From contig JAABRE010000013.1 of the NCBI GenBank assembly GCA_011391125.1, positions 1-64,000 of the forward strand: DNA of 64,000 nt, in the 5' to 3' direction. The translations under genes were made by a program, and so were the position numbers. The stretch's first letter is position 1. Every line of letters begins with the position of its first letter. The notes below the pieces were generated by a model. It did not search any database, had not been told where the DNA came from, and worked only from the letters and a program-made list of their open reading frames with translations. The stretch is from Synechococcales cyanobacterium S06. Lineage in GTDB: Bacteria; Cyanobacteriota; Cyanobacteriia; Cyanobacteriales; JAABRE01. Shown here piece after piece: positions 27,611 to 36,683 of the stretch.

Positions 27611-29512
27611 ATGAGTCAATACTCTTTTAGAAATATTTTATCATCGCGACTTTTATTATTAACTTTACCAGTTTTAATAATTGGAGTTAGTTTGACTTAT
27701 GTTGTTACCTATAGAAAAGCGCGTTCAGCACTTTTAGAAACTGCTCGACAAAATGTCACCGAAAGTGCAGTTAGAAAAGCTGAAAATTTACAACAGTTAA
27801 TTAAAGTCTTAGAAACCACTTTAATTAATGCTAGTAATAGTAGTGTATTTACACTGAATAATACTAGGCAACAACAAAATTTTATCGAGCAACAAATGCA
27901 GTTACTTCCCCAATATTTAGATTGTGTACAAGTTACTGATATTAAGAAAAATACTATTATAAATAGTACCTGTAGCTCAGAAAAATTTCCCCCCTTACCC
28001 ACTAACTTTTGGCCGACCAAAGAACCAGCAAATTTAGCTCAATCTCAAATTTATATTCAAAATAATTTGGACAATCAACTGTCCTCAAATAATCCTTATT
28101 TAATACAATCTAGTAAACAATTACAATTAATATTAGCTGCTCCTCTCTATAATAATCAAGGTAATTTAACAGCCATTCTTAGTTTTAAAGTCTCTTTATT
28201 AAAATTAGAAATTCTCCCCACGGGTTCTTTAACTGGTTATCCTGTTATTATTAATGAACAAGGTACATTTTTAGTCCATCCTTTTCCTGAAAAAGTCGGT
28301 CAAAATATTAACAAAGAGCCTGATAAATATCGGTTAGAAATATTATTAAGAAATGCGATCGCCGGTCGTCAAGATTTTCTACATTTATTTTCATTACAAG
28401 AAAATACTCGGGAATTAATAGCCGGATATACCTCAATTCCTAGTCCAATTTCCGGCGAAGAAAATCAAAAATGGGCTGTGTTAGCAGTGACAAGTTTAGA
28501 TAATGCCTTAATCCAATTACAAGACATACAAACTATTTTAATTAGATTACTCTTAATCTTAGTAATTGGTTTAGTTATGGCTAGTTTAATCGCAATTTTT
28601 TACTTATCAAGAGAACTATCTGCACCTTTAGAAAAACTGACAGAATTTACCATTGAAAATAAAAATATTCAACAAGCAAAAAACAAGAATTATAGTTTTA
28701 AAATTAAAGAAATTAATGAACTATATCAAAGCTTAAATCAAATGATAATTAGTTTAAAAGCAGGAGCAAAAGAAATAGAAACAGCTTGGCAAGAAGCGAA
28801 AGTTGCTAACCAATTAAAAAACGAATTTTTAGCAACTACTTCCCATGAATTAAGAACACCTCTTAATGGTATAATTGGAAGTATTCGTTTAATTCTTGAT
28901 GGTTATTGTGACGATAAAAAAGAAGAATTCGAATTTTTAGAAAAAGCCGATCAATCCGCTAGGCATCTTTTAGCCATTATTAATGATGTTTTGGATATTT
29001 CAAAAATAGAAGCTGGACACATTTCTTTAGATTTAAAACCCCTTAATTTTTATCAGTTACTTAATGAGATTATTAATTTACAAATAGGTTTAATTAAAAC
29101 TAAAAATTTAAACCTGAATTTTGAAAACAATGACTCAAATATTCAGGTTTATGCTGATTATTATAAATTTAAACAAGTGTTAATTAATATTTTGGGAAAT
29201 GCGATTAAATTTACTGATTTAGGTAGTATTACTTTAGAAACTTATGTAACACAAACAAAGGATAATTTAACTAATTTTTTAATAATTAAAGTCATTGATA
29301 CGGGCATAGGAATTCCCATCAATCAACAAGATAAACTGTTTAAACCTTTTGTCATGGTAGATGGTTCAACAACAAGACAATTTGGCGGTACAGGTTTAGG
29401 TTTAGCCATTTCTAAAAATTTAATGGAAATGATGGGAGGTAGTATTAGTTTATTTAGTTTAGGTCAAAATAAAGGAACAACAGTAACTTTAACTATTCCC
29501 CTGGCGAAATAA
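27611..29512 (+). CDS. Cache-domain sensor histidine kinase
   Basis: The 633-residue kinase has a first membrane segment at about 13-33, a roughly 270-residue extracytoplasmic Cache-like sensor, a second membrane segment at about 308-332, HAMP, a HisKA domain with ATTSHELRTPLNG (phospho-His H412), and an HATPase with GNAIKFTD, DTGIGIP and GGTGLGLAI. All catalytic boxes are intact. It probably senses a small molecule in the periplasm. No response regulator is adjacent, so its partner is elsewhere. Confidence 0.9.
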   Translation: MSQYSFRNILSSRLLLLTLPVLIIGVSLTYVVTYRKARSALLETARQNVTESAVRKAENLQQLIKVLETTLINASNSSVFTLNNTRQQQNFIEQQMQLLPQYLDCVQVTDIKKNTIINSTCSSEKFPPLPTNFWPTKEPANLAQSQIYIQNNLDNQLSSNNPYLIQSSKQLQLILAAPLYNNQGNLTAILSFKVSLLKLEILPTGSLTGYPVIINEQGTFLVHPFPEKVGQNINKEPDKYRLEILLRNAIAGRQDFLHLFSLQENTRELIAGYTSIPSPISGEENQKWAVLAVTSLDNALIQLQDIQTILIRLLLILVIGLVMASLIAIFYLSRELSAPLEKLTEFTIENKNIQQAKNKNYSFKIKEINELYQSLNQMIISLKAGAKEIETAWQEAKVANQLKNEFLATTSHELRTPLNGIIGSIRLILDGYCDDKKEEFEFLEKADQSARHLLAIINDVLDISKIEAGHISLDLKPLNFYQLLNEIINLQIGLIKTKNLNLNFENNDSNIQVYADYYKFKQVLINILGNAIKFTDLGSITLETYVTQTKDNLTNFLIIKVIDTGIGIPINQQDKLFKPFVMVDGSTTRQFGGTGLGLAISKNLMEMMGGSISLFSLGQNKGTTVTLTIPLAK

Positions 29513-29576
29513 TTGAAAATCCCTTGAATTTGGCGGGAATTCCACAGTTTTAACAACCGCAGAACTCCCAATTTAC

Positions 29577-30590
29577 TTAGAGAATTGGTATGGTAATTAA
29601 TTTACCATTTTCCTGTAAAGATTGACTGATATAAGTCAAAATATGTACTAATTCTGTTGCTAAATTTCCATCAGAAAAAGGGAGATAATTTTGAGTAATA
29701 ATATGCTCAATAAATTGCTCACAAACTAATTTTAAGGGTTCAGCTTTTGCTACTTCAATGATTACAGAATTAAGATTAGTCGGACTGAATTGATCATTCT
29801 GTAATTCAAAATTACCTTGGTGAATTATTAACGGTGAATCTAACGATAATTCATCAAAAATAAGAGTGCCATTATTACCGACTATTCCCATTCTTCTTTG
29901 TTTATCGGGATTTGACCAACAAAGATGAATATAAGCAGAAAAACCACTAGGATAAGTCAAATTAATGTAAACTAAATCCGCTAAATTAGGTTGTAACCAA
30001 GTTTTACCTTGAGCGGAAACTTGACAAGGAAGTTCCCCTAACCAATAATTAAAAATAGCTAAATCGTGAATTGCTAAATCCCATAAACAATCTAAATCTT
30101 GACGTATTGGACCTAAATTAGTTCTGGTAGCATAACCATAACGTAAATCTCCTAAAATTCCGCTTTTAATTAATTTTTGACCTTTAGTTACAAAAGGATT
30201 AAATAAATAGGTGTGATCAACTAATAATAAGCAGTTTTTTTGTTGTGCAAATTGAGTTAATTCCCTACATTCATCAGTATTTAAAGTTAAAGGTTTTTCC
30301 GCTAAAACATGAAAACCGCGCTCTAAAATATCCTTAATTAACACATAGTGGGTGGAAGCAGGAGTAGCAACTATTACCCCATTAATTCCGGGTGAATCAC
30401 AAACAGAATGCCAATTTGTGCTGAAAATAATGTTAGAATTTGGGGGTAATAATTCCCTTTCACAGTATTTTAAACGAGCCAAATTACTATCAACAATGGC
30501 AACAATTTTAACTTGGTCATTTTGAGAGAATATCCTGACTAGATGTGAACCCCAACGACCCACGCCGATAATAACAATTCCGATTTTCAT
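29577..30590 (-). CDS. Gfo/Idh/MocA-family oxidoreductase
   Basis: This 337-residue NAD(P)-dependent dehydrogenase has the Rossmann start IGIVIIGVGRWGSHLVRIF, the EKP motif (HVLAEKPLTL) and a DLAIHDLAIFNYWLG segment with the usual catalytic Asp/His. Members oxidise or reduce sugars, inositols or related compounds, and the substrate cannot be predicted. It lies 7 nt after the stop of the small disrupted gene on the same strand, so the pair was probably an operon before the TnpB element broke the upstream gene. Confidence 0.88.
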   Translation of the reverse strand: MKIGIVIIGVGRWGSHLVRIFSQNDQVKIVAIVDSNLARLKYCERELLPPNSNIIFSTNWHSVCDSPGINGVIVATPASTHYVLIKDILERGFHVLAEKPLTLNTDECRELTQFAQQKNCLLLVDHTYLFNPFVTKGQKLIKSGILGDLRYGYATRTNLGPIRQDLDCLWDLAIHDLAIFNYWLGELPCQVSAQGKTWLQPNLADLVYINLTYPSGFSAYIHLCWSNPDKQRRMGIVGNNGTLIFDELSLDSPLIIHQGNFELQNDQFSPTNLNSVIIEVAKAEPLKLVCEQFIEHIITQNYLPFSDGNLATELVHILTYISQSLQENGKLITIPIL

Positions 30591-30597
30591 AAATTAA

Positions 30598-30964
30598 TTA
30601 AACTAGGCTAACGGTAGCTTGTTCTATTTTTTTACTAATAATATCACTATCAATCCGATAAGTTATATTATATTCAGAATCTTCACCTTCGGCCTGAAAA
30701 TAACCAGATAAATCAAGATTTAAAGAGATTAATTGTTTAAGTGTAGTTTCAAATAAAATTAAACCTTCGTCGGTTAAATCAGCACCATAAAAAACATAAC
30801 TGGTCCAGTTAATTGGTATTTCTTGCCAACACCAACCTTGATTATATAAAGAATGTTTAGGATGATTAAGATCATTACTTTTCAATGTTTTCAGAAGATC
30901 AACAAGTTGGCAAAAGTTGTCTGGTTCAATTTCTAACCTGCCCCGTAAAGAATAAAAATATGAC
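30598..30964 (-). pseudogene. Small conserved gene severed at its start codon by a TnpB element
   Basis: The remaining coding sequence runs in frame from 30964 to the stop at 30598. Joining plus-strand 30964 directly to 32324 restores ATG TCA TAT, so the protein began MSYFYSLRGRLEIEPDNF and was 122 residues long. The join also restores an RBS, gagg, 9-10 nt before that ATG. Today the RBS and the first two bases of ATG lie beyond the element. A TTG at 30885 could start a 95-residue product. The protein family is unknown to me; it contains GWCWQEIPINWTSYVFYGAD and is acidic at the C-terminus. The arithmetic fits exactly: 367 + 2 = 369 nt, 123 codons. Confidence 0.75.
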
Positions 30965-31083
30965 CAAAAAACTGGGTTTTATGTTCCTCGTCGTTCTACG
31001 GCGACTTTCTTTTTTCGTCTGTCTTGTATTTTTTTCTAGTTTTTAGTTAAAATTTTGACACTGAATACATTAGTATCAAAATT

Positions 31084-32307
31084 ATGTTTGTTGTAGAATG
31101 CAAAATCAGAAAACCTAAACCTAATCAAATTCTTGCCATGGAAGAAGCTATTAAAACTTCTCAGTTTGTGAGAAATAAGGTTTTGCGTTTTTGGATGGAC
31201 AATAAAGGTATGGGTAAAACTGAGCTTTTTCGCTACAACACTCAATTGCGTGCTGAATATCCCTTCGTCAAAGACTTAAATTCCCATGCTTGTCAAACTG
31301 CTGTAGAACGTACTTTGCGAGCGATTAATCGGTTTTATGATAATTGCAAAAAGCAGGTACAAGGGAAAAAAGGTTATCCCCGTTTTAAGAAAAATTCTCG
31401 CTCTGTTGAATATAAAGTGTCAGGCTGGAAATTGTTAGAAAACCGCAATAAAATTACTTTTACTGATAAAAAAAATATCGGTGAAGTTAAATTAATTGGT
31501 ACAAGAGACTTAAATTATTATCAACTTGAGCAAATCAAACGAGTCAGAATTATTAGACGAGCCGATGGTTATTATGTACAGTTTTCTATTCAATTAGACC
31601 CTAGAGATACGGTTAAACCATTGATTCCTAGTCAAGAATGCTGTGGAATTGATATGGGTTTAAAGTATTTCTTAGCAGAATCAAATGGAAATATTGAGCC
31701 GATACCTCAGTTTTATCGGAAAGCCGAAAAGCAGTTAAATAAGCTAAACAGAAGAAAGTCAAAGAAATTTCAAAAAGGAAAACCTCAATCCAAAAATTAT
31801 CACAAAGCTAGGAATAGATATGCTCGAAAACATTTAAAAGTAAGTAGGCAGCGAGAAGAGTTTGCTAAGAGAGTAGCACTCCGTTTAATCAAGTCTAAAG
31901 ACTTAGTAGCCTACGAAGATTTAAGTGTCAAGAACATGGTCAGAAATCGAAAACTAGCGAAGTCGATAAGTGATGCGGGATGGTCATTATTTCGCCGATG
32001 GTTAGAATATTTTGCCTATAAATATGGGAAAATTGCTATAGCAGTTCCACCCCATAATACGAGTCAACAATGTTCTAATTGTGGTGCAATAGTTAAGAAG
32101 TCGCTATCAGCTCGAACCCATATTTGTCCTCAATGTGGGTTTGTAGAAGATCGAGATGTTAATGCGGCCTTAGTCATCTTGCAACGTGGATTAAATACCG
32201 TGGGGCACACGGAAATTAACGCTTGGGGAAAAGATACCTCTACTTTGGTGGGAGCAATCCTGTCAGAACAAGTAACTTTGATGAACCAAGAATCCCCACG
32301 CCTTTAG
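31084..32307 (+). CDS. tnpB: RNA-guided nuclease TnpB (IS605-family)
   Basis: The 407-residue protein looks intact. It has an N-terminal OrfB helix-turn-helix region, RuvC-I Asp in CGIDMGLKYFLAE, RuvC-II Glu in VAYEDLSVKNM, a zinc ribbon (CSNCG...CPQCG) and RuvC-III Asp in EDRDVNAAL. TnpB uses an RNA transcribed over its own 3' end to cut DNA matching the flank, helping the element to persist. There is no TnpA here, so movement needs a TnpA in trans. All catalytic acids are kept, so it may be active. Confidence 0.93.
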   Translation: MFVVECKIRKPKPNQILAMEEAIKTSQFVRNKVLRFWMDNKGMGKTELFRYNTQLRAEYPFVKDLNSHACQTAVERTLRAINRFYDNCKKQVQGKKGYPRFKKNSRSVEYKVSGWKLLENRNKITFTDKKNIGEVKLIGTRDLNYYQLEQIKRVRIIRRADGYYVQFSIQLDPRDTVKPLIPSQECCGIDMGLKYFLAESNGNIEPIPQFYRKAEKQLNKLNRRKSKKFQKGKPQSKNYHKARNRYARKHLKVSRQREEFAKRVALRLIKSKDLVAYEDLSVKNMVRNRKLAKSISDAGWSLFRRWLEYFAYKYGKIAIAVPPHNTSQQCSNCGAIVKKSLSARTHICPQCGFVEDRDVNAALVILQRGLNTVGHTEINAWGKDTSTLVGAILSEQVTLMNQESPRL

Positions 32308-32323
32308 GCACAGGGAGTGTCAA
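32180..32323 (+). ncRNA. Candidate reRNA (omega RNA) of TnpB
   Basis: In this family the guide RNA overlaps the 3' end of tnpB and ends at the right end of the element. Here the segment ends with the hairpin-prone cccacgcctttaggcacagg and gagtgtcaa. The guide would then be the flanking attagtttaatcctcaaaat from 32324 on, which is the former RBS region of the broken gene. The 5' limit is a guess. Confidence 0.45.
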
Positions 32324-32441
32324 ATTAGTTTAATCCTCAAAATTATGGTTAAGTACGTGTTCATAATTAATTGTATAAATCTAAAAGCTCGTTGTCCCAC
32401 TTCTCCGGCTGATAGCGCTAAAGCGCAACAACAAACCTTCT

Positions 32442-33167
32442 TTATTTTTCATTATTTTTAATCGCTAAAAATGCCTCTTTTGCAGCAGATTGTTGGGCCG
32501 TTTTTTTCGACCTTCCAATTCCTTTAGCTAAACATTTTCCTTGAAACCAAACTTCTGCTTGAAAACGTTTTTCGTGTTCTCTTTCTTCGAGATTTTCTTT
32601 TACTTTATACTCTGGTAATTGTTTATATTTCCTTTGTGTCCATTCCTGTAAAGCATCTTTATAATTTTGTAAGGCTGGATCTAACTTAATTTCTGCGGCT
32701 TTTTCTTTAAGCAGAGGTTTTAACCAAGGATTAATTAATTTTAGGGTTTTTGTACTTAAATAAAGCGCTCCTAACACCGCTTCAAAAGCATCGCCTAATA
32801 GGGAAATTTTCCCTTCACTATCATAACTTGCTTTTAAATTAATTGTTAAATAGCGCTCAAAACCGTAACTATGGGCGAATTCTGCTAAGGTGCGATCGCT
32901 CACCAACATGGATCGGATGGCGGCAAATTCTCCCACCGTAGCATCAGGATAAGTTTCAAATAATGTTTCTGAAGCGACTAAACGCACGACAGAATCACCG
33001 ATAAATTCCAATTGTTCATAGTTATTTTCGGTGGAAATACTAACATGAGTTAAAGCTAAATCTAACAAGTTCCAATTAATAAGAGATAAATCAGTCAAAC
33101 CCAATTTTTCAACTAATTTTTTTAAATCTTTACCGCGACGTATATCTGATAAAACCATATATTTCAA
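32442..33167 (-). CDS. rnc: Ribonuclease III
   Basis: RNase III cuts double-stranded RNA in rRNA and mRNA processing. The 241-residue protein has the catalytic signature YEQLEFIGDSVVRLV, a second acidic cluster in LLGDAFEAVLGALY, and a C-terminal double-stranded RNA-binding domain starting near DYKDALQEW and ending SKKTAQQSAAKEAFLAI. Cyanobacteria often have two or three rnc paralogues. It lies immediately downstream of the RNase P RNA gene on the same strand (14 nt apart), an arrangement joining two RNA-processing enzymes. Confidence 0.93.
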   Translation of the reverse strand: MKYMVLSDIRRGKDLKKLVEKLGLTDLSLINWNLLDLALTHVSISTENNYEQLEFIGDSVVRLVASETLFETYPDATVGEFAAIRSMLVSDRTLAEFAHSYGFERYLTINLKASYDSEGKISLLGDAFEAVLGALYLSTKTLKLINPWLKPLLKEKAAEIKLDPALQNYKDALQEWTQRKYKQLPEYKVKENLEEREHEKRFQAEVWFQGKCLAKGIGRSKKTAQQSAAKEAFLAIKNNEK

Positions 33168-33181
33168 TTATTAATAAAAAG

Positions 33182-33599
33182 AGAGAGTTGGACATAAGCC
33201 GGGTTCTGTTCTTTTGTTCATCACAAAAGGGCGGTTATCTATCTACGACGGTTGTTGCCAAACGCCTCTAGCGGTTCACCTTAAACGCCACGGGGAAAAG
33301 ACCAACCCTTGTGACTCCGACCTTGCACCCAACCGGGGTTTACCGAGCCAACACCTCACGATGTTGCTGGTGCGCTCTTACCGCACCTTTGCACCCTTAC
33401 CAATTCAAGTCAAAAGTCAAAAGTAATCAAACTTGAGCTTTTCCTTGATTTTTGACTTGAAATTGGCGGTATTTTTCTGTGGCACTATCCTCACGATCGC
33501 TCGTACTGGGCGTTACCCAGCAAGTTTAGTCTTTGGGGTGCCCGGACTTTCCTCAAATTAATCTGAAAATTAACTTGCAACCACCTCGCCTACTCTCTC
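33182..33599 (-). ncRNA. rnpB: RNase P RNA (class A)
   Basis: On the minus strand the RNA begins agagagtaggcgaggtggtt and ends gcttatgtccaactctc, the usual paired ends of bacterial class A RNase P RNA. Inside are the conserved gaggaaagtccgggc (P4/CR-I region) and ggtaagagcgcaccagc-type blocks. Near plus positions 33396-33464 there is an extended hairpin with tandem caaaagt words, in the place of helix P12, where cyanobacterial rnpB varies. The apparent plus-strand ORF at 33214-33426 is an artefact of this gene. Confidence 0.95.
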
Positions 33600-33618
33600 C
33601 TCTTTTATCATAAAGGAT

Positions 33619-34773
33619 TTAGCGCTTATTTTCTGGCTCATCCAAGGGACGAAACCAACCTTGTCGCCAAAAATAAGAAACCAAAGCGGCCGAAATTGCC
33701 AGCATAATGCCCCAACAGGCAAAATAACCCCATTTGGCCTGGAGTTCGGGCATATATTCAAAATTCATACCATAAACTCCCACAATGAAAGTTAAAGGAT
33801 TAAAAATAGTGGAAATAACTGTTAGGAATTTCATAATTTCATTCATGCGATTTCCCATGGAAGATTGATAAACTTCCATCAAACTAGATGCTAATTCCCG
33901 ATAAGCTTCAATAATTTCTGAAATTTGTAAAGCATGATCATAACAATCCCTTAAATACATTTGTACTTCGGCACTAATTAAACCAGAATTATCTCGTCTT
34001 AAAGTATTTAAAACAGTTTGTAAAGGCCAAATTAAGCGTCGTAAAGCTAACAATTCTCGCCGGACATTATATAATTCTTCCATCATTTTACGATTAGGAT
34101 TACGAATAATTTGTTCCTCAATCGCCTCAATACGTTGCTCATAATCTTCGGCCACCGGAAAATAACCATCAATTAAAGCATCTAATAATAAATAAGTTAA
34201 ATAATCCACTCCTAACTCTCTAACTTTACCTTGATTCGTCCTAATTCTTTCCCTAACTAAATCAAAAGAATCCGTAATTTGATCTTCTTGAAAAGTTAAT
34301 AAATAGCCTTTTCCTAACACAAAACCAACTTGCTCTCTGACAAAACCATCTTCTTCTTTATTTGGTCTGACCATTTGACCAATAATTAATAAATGGTCCT
34401 TATGATTTTCAACTTTAGGGCGTTGGGGAACGTTAACAACATCTTCTAATAACAGGGGATGTAAGTTAAAAATTTCTCCTACTTCTTTCAGCAAAAGTTC
34501 ACTACCTAAACCCTGAACATCAATCCAAGAAACCGTGTTTTTTTCCAAATAAGGAAGACAAGCATTCGGGGTTAAATCTACTTTTCTAATTGCATTATTT
34601 TGGTCATAATCAATTAAAATAATCTTGGAAGGTTGAGCTTCCGGATTAATATTTAAAGTACCAGGTTCACTACCAGGTTGATCATAAAAATAATCAAAAT
34701 AATCTTCTTCTTCTTTTTCTTCCTCAGAAATATAGAGGTAACTATCAGGGGTGAAATTATCAACCATAATCAA
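33619..34773 (-). CDS. corA: CorA-family magnesium/cobalt channel
   Basis: The 384-residue CorA protein has a long cytoplasmic N-terminal funnel and two C-terminal membrane segments, with the signature GMN (VYGMNFEYMPE) between them. It imports Mg2+ as a homopentamer. The N-terminus is acidic (EEEKEEEDYFDYFYDQ), longer than in some relatives. There is no Mg2+-sensing leader that I can recognise upstream. Confidence 0.93.
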   Translation of the reverse strand: MIMVDNFTPDSYLYISEEEKEEEDYFDYFYDQPGSEPGTLNINPEAQPSKIILIDYDQNNAIRKVDLTPNACLPYLEKNTVSWIDVQGLGSELLLKEVGEIFNLHPLLLEDVVNVPQRPKVENHKDHLLIIGQMVRPNKEEDGFVREQVGFVLGKGYLLTFQEDQITDSFDLVRERIRTNQGKVRELGVDYLTYLLLDALIDGYFPVAEDYEQRIEAIEEQIIRNPNRKMMEELYNVRRELLALRRLIWPLQTVLNTLRRDNSGLISAEVQMYLRDCYDHALQISEIIEAYRELASSLMEVYQSSMGNRMNEIMKFLTVISTIFNPLTFIVGVYGMNFEYMPELQAKWGYFACWGIMLAISAALVSYFWRQGWFRPLDEPENKR

Positions 34774-34949
34774 TAACTATTAAATATCAATTCTTAAAAT
34801 ATATATAATAACGGGTGACATTAAGTGTAATTTTGTTACATTATGAGTACCTTGATCGATTTCAAGATATTTATTGTATCAATTTTTGTAACAACACTTA
34901 GATTTAATTTTGGTTAAGGTTATGCTAAAAATTAATTGAGGAAAAAAAT

Positions 34950-36632
34950 ATGAAATACCCACAAATAATTCTACTTATTTTAATTAGTAGTTTATCTTTT
35001 ACAAATGGTTGTCAACAACAGGTTGGTAAAAGTAAAATGGAAACGCCATCAACTGCTCCTTCGGTTCAAGTTTCAGAACGAAAAGATATTAGTAATCAAC
35101 CAGCCAAAATTTCTCAATCTAACGAAGTTTTAGGTAGAGAAAAAATGAATAGCACTAAAGAGCAAGATCGAAAGGAAGATAGTAGTGCTAAAGGACAACA
35201 AGAAACGGAGGAAGAATATGAATATATTGCCGATAATCCTTTTCAAATAGTAAAAAATAATCCCCTTTCGACATTTTCCATTGATGTTGATACCGCTTCC
35301 TATAGTAATATGAGAAGGTTTTTAAATAGTAACCAATTACCTCCTCCTGATGCGGTGAGAATTGAGGAATTAATTAATTATTTTGATTATGAATATCCCC
35401 AACCAAAGGATAATAAACCCTTTTCTCTTACTACCGAAGTTTCCCAAACTCCTTGGAATCCTCAACATAAATTAGTCCACATTGGCCTACAGGGAAAAAA
35501 AATCAGTACAGAAAATTTACCTCCTAGTAATTTGGTCTTTTTATTAGATGTTTCTGGTTCAATGAATGAGCCAACTAAATTACCATTATTAAAGTCAGGT
35601 TTTGAGTTACTTGTTAATGAATTAAAAGCAAATGATACCGTTTCCATTGTAGTTTATGCAGGTGCAGCAGGATTAGTTTTACCCCCAACTTCGGGCCATC
35701 AAAAAGAGAAAATTCTCGCCGCAATTAATAATCTTGAAGCTGGAGGTTCAACGGCTGGTGGGGAAGGGATACAATTAGCTTATAAAATGGCCGAAGAACA
35801 CTTTTTAACTAATGGTAATAATCGCATAATTTTAGCGACAGATGGCGATTTTAATGTGGGAATGTCCAGCGATAGTGAGTTAGTTAGATTAATCGAAGAT
35901 AAGCGACAAAAAGGAGTATTTTTAACCGTTTTAGGTTTTGGTAGTGGTAACTTAAAGGATGCTACTATGGAAAAATTAGCAGACAAAGGTAATGGAAATT
36001 ATGCCTATATTGATAGCATTTTAGAAGCACAAAAAGTGCTAGTAAAAGAAATAGGAGGTACTTTATTTACCATTGCAAAAGATGTTAAAATTCAGGTGGA
36101 ATTTAACCCCGCAAAAATTCAAGCTTATCGTTTAATTGGTTATGAAAATCGACGCTTACAGGACCAAGATTTTAATGATGATAGCAAAGATGCAGGGGAA
36201 TTAGGCGCAGGTCACACTGTCACCGCACTTTATGAGATAATACCTGTAGGGGTTAAATCTAATCTTAATTTACCGAATACTGACGATTTACGTTATCAAG
36301 AGCAAAAAGTACCTTTAGATTCCTATACTTCCGATGAATTAATGTTAGTTAAGTTACGTTATAAAGAACCAAAAAATAGCAAATCTTTGCTAATAAGTCA
36401 GTCTATTAAAGATAGCAAAACAGATTTATCAGCTACGTCTAATAACTTTCGTTTTTCCGCAGCTGTCGCCGAATTTGGTCTGTTATTACGAGATGATAAA
36501 TACAAAAGTAATGCTAATTTTGCCGATGTATTACAGTTAGCAAATAACGCAAAAAGTGCCGACTTAAATAATTATCGCAGTGAGTTTATTAATTTAGTTC
36601 ACAAAGCAGAAAGTTTAGGTAAAGGTTTGTAA
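34950..36632 (+). CDS. vWA-domain lipoprotein (YfbK-like)
   Basis: The 560-residue protein begins with a lipoprotein signal (lipobox FTNGC, Cys at 21), then a low-complexity linker, a YfbK-type N-terminal region (NPLSTFSIDVDTASYSNMRR), a von Willebrand A domain with the MIDAS motif DVSGSMN and downstream Thr/Asp (ATDGDFNVG), and a C-terminal DUF3520-like domain. It is probably exported and lipid-anchored, binding partners via a divalent metal. The biological role is unknown. Confidence 0.88.
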   Translation: MKYPQIILLILISSLSFTNGCQQQVGKSKMETPSTAPSVQVSERKDISNQPAKISQSNEVLGREKMNSTKEQDRKEDSSAKGQQETEEEYEYIADNPFQIVKNNPLSTFSIDVDTASYSNMRRFLNSNQLPPPDAVRIEELINYFDYEYPQPKDNKPFSLTTEVSQTPWNPQHKLVHIGLQGKKISTENLPPSNLVFLLDVSGSMNEPTKLPLLKSGFELLVNELKANDTVSIVVYAGAAGLVLPPTSGHQKEKILAAINNLEAGGSTAGGEGIQLAYKMAEEHFLTNGNNRIILATDGDFNVGMSSDSELVRLIEDKRQKGVFLTVLGFGSGNLKDATMEKLADKGNGNYAYIDSILEAQKVLVKEIGGTLFTIAKDVKIQVEFNPAKIQAYRLIGYENRRLQDQDFNDDSKDAGELGAGHTVTALYEIIPVGVKSNLNLPNTDDLRYQEQKVPLDSYTSDELMLVKLRYKEPKNSKSLLISQSIKDSKTDLSATSNNFRFSAAVAEFGLLLRDDKYKSNANFADVLQLANNAKSADLNNYRSEFINLVHKAESLGKGL

Positions 36633-36644
36633 TTGCGAAAATTA

Positions 36645-36664
36645 GGGTCAACGGCCGTTGACCC
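36645..36664. repeat. 20-bp perfect palindrome
   Basis: gggtcaacggccgttgaccc is a perfect palindrome between two convergent genes, related to the core of repeat D near vipp1 and a possible bidirectional terminator. Confidence 0.6.
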
Positions 36665-36683
36665 CTACAAATTAACTACAAAC

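Larger units (their letters stand above)
30965..32323 (+). mobile_element. IS200/IS605-family element carrying only tnpB (IS1341 type)
   Basis: A TnpB gene without TnpA. The left boundary was placed after tatgac at 30964 and the right boundary after gggagtgtcaa at 32323, because that choice alone restores a start codon, RBS and frame in the interrupted gene. The left end includes a gtcg/cgac hairpin, and the right end a ccacgcctttaggcacaggg hairpin-like segment typical of this family. There is no target duplication, as expected. Boundaries are certain to about 1 nt only. Confidence 0.8.

Noticed and set aside
32322-32363. Short minus-strand peptide MNTYLTIILRIKLI as the N-terminus of the broken gene
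   Set aside because: The restored ATG at the element junction, with a gagg RBS inside this stretch, explains the region better as a leader.
33214-33426. Plus-strand ORF of 70 codons
   Set aside because: It lies wholly within the RNase P RNA gene on the other strand and has no protein-like composition.
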